From Hyphochytrium catenoides (taxonomy: Eukaryota; Sar; Hyphochytriomycetes; Hyphochytriales; Hyphochytriaceae), in the NCBI GenBank assembly GCA_900088475.1, contig FLMG01002423.1, positions 1 through 22,319 on the forward strand: a stretch of DNA of 22,319 bases, in the 5' to 3' direction. Shown here piece by piece: positions 18,930-22,319 of the stretch. Numbering within the stretch: the first letter of the stretch is position 1; each line of letters starts with the position of its first letter. The position numbers were made by a program, and so were the translations under genes. The notes under the pieces are model-generated. The model searched no databases. It was not told the origin of the DNA and saw only the letters and a program-made list of their open reading frames with translations.

Positions 18930-19614
18930 AGATTCAAGAGCGGCCTAACTTATTGCAAACGTAAGGGGGCAAGCTATCTATTATTGCTGCGATGTGTGAT
19001 TGAACTCTTCTGCTCCCCATATCAAAGCCTACAGAAGCTTCACTGTACCCATAAAAGAGCATTTGTTCTTTTGCTGGACCTTCAAGGGTTGCCAGAGGTC
19101 CAGAAGCTTATGCTACTGCACCTGCAGACAAGAAATTCTACCCCAGGAAAGCTCTCCCTGTACCCCGGTAAGCGACCTTGCTGACGCTAACCTGACCGAC
19201 TAAATACACTCATTTAATGCAAAATTTGCCAGCAAAGTCTATACAAGAAGCCTGTCACTTCATTGTAGGTGACAGACAAAAACCAAGTAATTCATTTTGC
19301 TTTTAGTTCAGATACGCAGTAACGTCGTGCGGTAGACTAGGGCACACGAGGTATGCACAGTCAGGAAGCAACAAATGGCTCGCAACTACTTTGATGGCCT
19401 CAGGAATCAGCTAGCAAGCAGGCAAGTTGCCCTTGGTATGCTGCAGCATCTTGGGGCTATCTCAAGCGAAGAATGGGACCACCTTCTCGATGTCTTTCCA
19501 TCCATTGCCGCAATTGCCAACGCCACTGTTGAGGATATCTTGCAACACAGCGTGCTCGACCCAGAAGCGGCAAAAAGAGTAGTAGCCGCTTTTGCGGTAG
19601 ACTCCTTACCGTAG
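18930..19614 (+). CDS. Helix-hairpin-helix protein resembling FAAP24/XPF-family C-termini (5' end unresolved)
   Basis: The last exon, 19361-19614, encodes a tandem HhH-like region: LGMLQHLGAISSEEWDHLL, then FPSIAAIANATVEDIL and DPEAAKRVVAAF. This matches the (HhH)2 pattern of FAAP24 and the XPF/ERCC1 family, which bind branched DNA in Fanconi-type and excision repair. The preceding exon, open from about 18930 and ending at 19167, encodes SPYQSLQKL and AFVLLLDLQGLPEVQKL, a plausible end of the nuclease-like fold. It joins the last exon in phase 1 through intron 19168-19360. No ERKxxxD catalytic motif is visible, as expected for FAAP24-type pseudo-nucleases. Upstream exons probably exist from about 18457. 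The stop is tail to tail with the SR gene, about 120 bases away. The fold call is moderate; the FAAP24 identity is tentative. Confidence 0.5.
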
Positions 19615-19734
19615 GCAACACCAGACTAAGTTGTGGCAACACGAGTCTGTCGAGGAGCTGACATGCAAACAATAACCTAACCACTATTCTCAAATTTCTC
19701 TCGCTATTCATTAAGAAACATCTAGAAGCGTTAT

Positions 19735-21883
19735 CTAGCGGAAAGGACTACGACTGCGGCCTCTGGGTCTCATCGGCGGCAAAGCACCGGGTGGGCCTTG
19801 TCTGGGTGGGGACCTATAATATATACAGTGAGTGTCTGCGCGGCTTAGACAACCATTAAGAACAACTGTACCTGCTGCGACTGCGCGCCCAACGACGTGG
19901 TGGAGATGCCCTCACTGGTACATCTCTTGGGGGCATAGCACCAGCATCCTGGCGATAGACGTCCCTTCTTGGCGGACTGCGGCGAGATGCTTCGGGGCGT
20001 CTATAATTATCGTTACGGTAGGAGTCCCGAGTTGCGGGATAGTCTGGGTGAGCTCTGAGAGGCGGATCCCGCCTATCATCTTTCCAAGCTGCTCCTCGTG
20101 GTGCTTCTCCCCTCGCTGGCTCCGGATAGCTTGACCTTGATGGCCTATCATACTCTCGATATCGTCCGGCTGAGGGCGGTGGAGGATCATCGCGATAAGC
20201 AGGCCGTCTTGCGTCATCAGGATAATCACGACGGGAAGGTGGTGGATAGTCTCTGTCGTATGGCCGTCCAGGAGGATTGTCATAACCACGGTCGCCGTCC
20301 CTTCTATCATAGTCCCTGGACCTTCCTCCGCCAGCTCGGTCCCTACTCCGGCTGCGACTACGGCCTCGACCAGCTTCCATACCGCGATCGTCATAACCTC
20401 GACGGTGATCATCCTCCCTTCTTTCTGGGTAGTAGCCACCGCGAGTTGATGGAGGAGGTGGGCTGCGGAAGTCTCTATCACGACCATTGTATCTGTCATA
20501 ATCCCGGGAATCCGAAGGCGGACCCCGTTCGTACCCCCTTTCCCTACTTCTTCCAGCGCGGTCACGGGCTCCAAACCCAGCATCTTCTCGGGGCATATCG
20601 CGTCTGGATGCAGATTGGTGGGGTTGAGCACCTGACGCCCGTGGCCTTCACAGAGGTAGCGTTAACTCAGTAATCGATCTCAAAAGCCTACGAAACTGTG
20701 CGCCCGCGAAAGATAGTGTGGTGCGTAAAGTACCTTCCTTTAGGTTGATTGAAGTCCAGCCGGAGCACCGCACCTCCTTCTAACTCACGACCATTATAAA
20801 ATGCGTCCTCTGCGCTCTTTAGGTCCCGAAAGTCAACAAAAGCAGACTTGTCACCACTCTTCTTTATCGGAAGCATTGTAACATTTTCCACTGTTGGTTA
20901 CCATTGTGGGAAAGACCAATGTGCATCAGAAGGGCGATATCCAGGTTTAGGCCAGCTTTTTATGGGCGAAACGTAGAAAGACGGCATTACCTTCTCCAAA
21001 ACGATCGAAATGCCTTTTAAGTCCGTCCGCCTGCACTGTTGGAGGGATGCCAGCAACGTAGATATGACGAGTGGGCATTTTGGTGCTACCCGTGGAACCA
21101 GGCTTTCCTCCTGATGGCGGACCCGCAGCTGGAATTTTGTCTTGGCCATTCTCCTTAGAGTCCATCGAGTTGCGGCTGGCTGGTGGGACTGCTCCTGTAG
21201 CACGAAAACCACATAAAAAAGGTGATTGTAGGTATAAGCCCTTTATCATATGCAGCGCTCGTGAAAGGCGGAGCTAAACCCAATACGAGCCCGCAACCAT
21301 TGCGCTGGAGTCCACACCTCTGTCGCTTGTGGCCAGCTCCACTTTGATGGCCCTGCCGTCAATGTCTTGGTTGTTCATGTGTGCAATAGCGTCCTAAGGT
21401 AGGAGTAACATAAATGAGCCCATAGTACCATCCTACCACCGAAATCTCCAGATAACCATTGCCAATACCAGCCAGCCCCAAAGGAAAGCCTAGAAAGGGC
21501 TTCGATGACAACCAAGCTACTTTCGAGACACTGCGACTGGCCGCTAATCCTCGCGGAGAATGCCATAAATGAAGCTGGATGCCAGAAATCCACATTCAAC
21601 TGCCGCCCCAACCAAATCCCACCACGCAACCACTTTGGAGACAGTGTAAAGACACGAGAAGACCTACTTCTGCATCTCTTTGGTCTTCATATTCCACGAA
21701 AGCGAAACCTTTCCGCTCGGGCATATCAAAGCTCACAATCTTTCCCCACTGGTATCGAGAAACAAAAGAATGCTTAGCGGCGCTTCGATGGTCCTGAGGA
21801 AAATTACCTACGTTCTCAAAGCTCTTGAGAAGGGACTCCTTAGAGGCATTGTACGAGATGTTCCCGACGTAAACCCTCGGCAT
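19735..21883 (-). CDS. SR-type splicing factor: two RRMs and a long RS/RD/P-rich tail
   Basis: RNA-binding nuclear protein, likely acting in spliceosome assembly or alternative splicing. Exons in transcript order: 21883-21812, 21748-21668, 21393-21318, 21194-20991, 20890-20734, 20603-19872, 19813-19735; phases agree (466 codons plus stop). RRM1 (about 1-75) has RNP2 VYVGNI at 4-9 and RNP1 KGFAFVEY at 37-44, followed by DQRDAEDAI and DIDGRAIKVELA, very close to SRSF-type RRMs. A Gly/Pro/Ser linker leads to RRM2 (about 119-192), with RNP2 IYVAGI at 121-126 and a degenerate RNP1 KSAFVDF at 159-165. RRM2 lacks the SWQDLKD signature of classical SR pseudo-RRMs. The tail, about 196-466, is rich in RD, RS, RY and proline, and ends in RGRSRSPFR. 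The frame is open upstream of the chosen ATG (to about 22030), but RRM1 begins right at this methionine. Confidence 0.9.
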
Positions 21884-22319
21884 CTTGTGCAACGTGAACC
21901 CTCGAACAGGTAAGTGCTGCTCTAGTAACTGGCGACAGAGAATCGCCCGTTTTGATGGGTTTGAGGGCCAGACGACTGCTGCAGCCTCTGCTGACCTACT
22001 CCTTCGGGAAAAACGCGAGGCTACTTTCAAGCTCTGTGAAGATCGTTGAGATCTTCAGGTGAAATATCTGGATCTGCTGTTATCCAACACAAACAGCTCT
22101 ACGAGCAATGCCTGGAAGCAAACACACAGCGTGCGTCTATAATAAAGGAGGGCTTACAGATCTCCGTGCCTTGTGTGAGGAACTGTAGAAAGCTAGGCAA
22201 CACTGGCTTACCCACCTTTCCTTGTCTCCTGTCCTTCACCTCCTACAGCGGCTTAACCCTCCAAGGACGAAAGTTGCGAGGAGCGAAGGTTTGCACGCAA
22301 TCTTGCGCGAATGTTGATT
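21884..22319. other. Upstream flank of the SR gene
   Basis: This stretch probably holds the 5' leader and promoter of the SR-type gene on -. The frame before its ATG stays open to about 22030, but the residues show no domain and precede a complete RRM. No gene is recognisable between about 22030 and the window end. Confidence 0.4.

Noticed and set aside
19912-20673. Long antisense and frame-shifted open frames over the RS domain
   Set aside because: They are shadows of the repetitive RS/RD/P-rich coding exon. Biased codons in that exon keep other frames open; only the frame continuing the two RRMs makes sense.

Overview
This window is nuclear DNA of an intron-rich eukaryote. Every convincing gene is split by GT-AG introns of roughly 50 to 570 bases, and exons join in frame only after splicing. 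The products are eukaryotic: a four-domain voltage-gated cation channel, an ER protein-disulfide isomerase, a neuroguidin/Lcp5-type nucleolar protein, an SR-type splicing factor and an LRR protein. A four-domain channel argues against land plants; dense packing with compact introns suggests a unicellular protist or alga. I cannot fix the lineage from sequence alone. There are no operons, Shine-Dalgarno sites, CRISPR arrays or IS elements, and I found no convincing tRNA or rRNA gene.

Layout: 1-605 has no confident gene. A leucine-rich-repeat protein lies on + from 606 to at least 2455, and further exons may run to about 3010. A channel gene of 24 exons and 1,779 codons lies on - from 13628 down to 3137. 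I rebuilt it by hand, and its total length is divisible by three. A 1.07-kb divergent intergenic region (13629-14695) holds a compact cluster of direct and inverted repeats. Then come a membrane-anchored two-thioredoxin-domain PDI (+, 14696-16359, 10 exons, 357 aa) and, tail to tail with it, a neuroguidin/Lcp5 protein (-, 18028-16444, 9 exons, 361 aa). A partly resolved helix-hairpin-helix protein resembling FAAP24/XPF-family C-termini (+, ending 19614) is tail to tail with a two-RRM, RS-rich protein (-, 21883-19735, 7 exons, 466 aa).

The genes look like independent housekeeping and signalling genes arranged as convergent and divergent pairs, not a pathway cluster. The most interesting object is the channel. 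Its predicted selectivity-filter ring reads Ala-Glu-Ala-Asp instead of the Cav (EEEE), Nav (DEKA) or NALCN (EEKE-type) rings. It has a two-fold I/III versus II/IV symmetry, and the fourth voltage sensor looks degraded.

All exon models are manual. They rest on splice consensus, phase consistency and family motifs, and none is backed by transcript data or searches.
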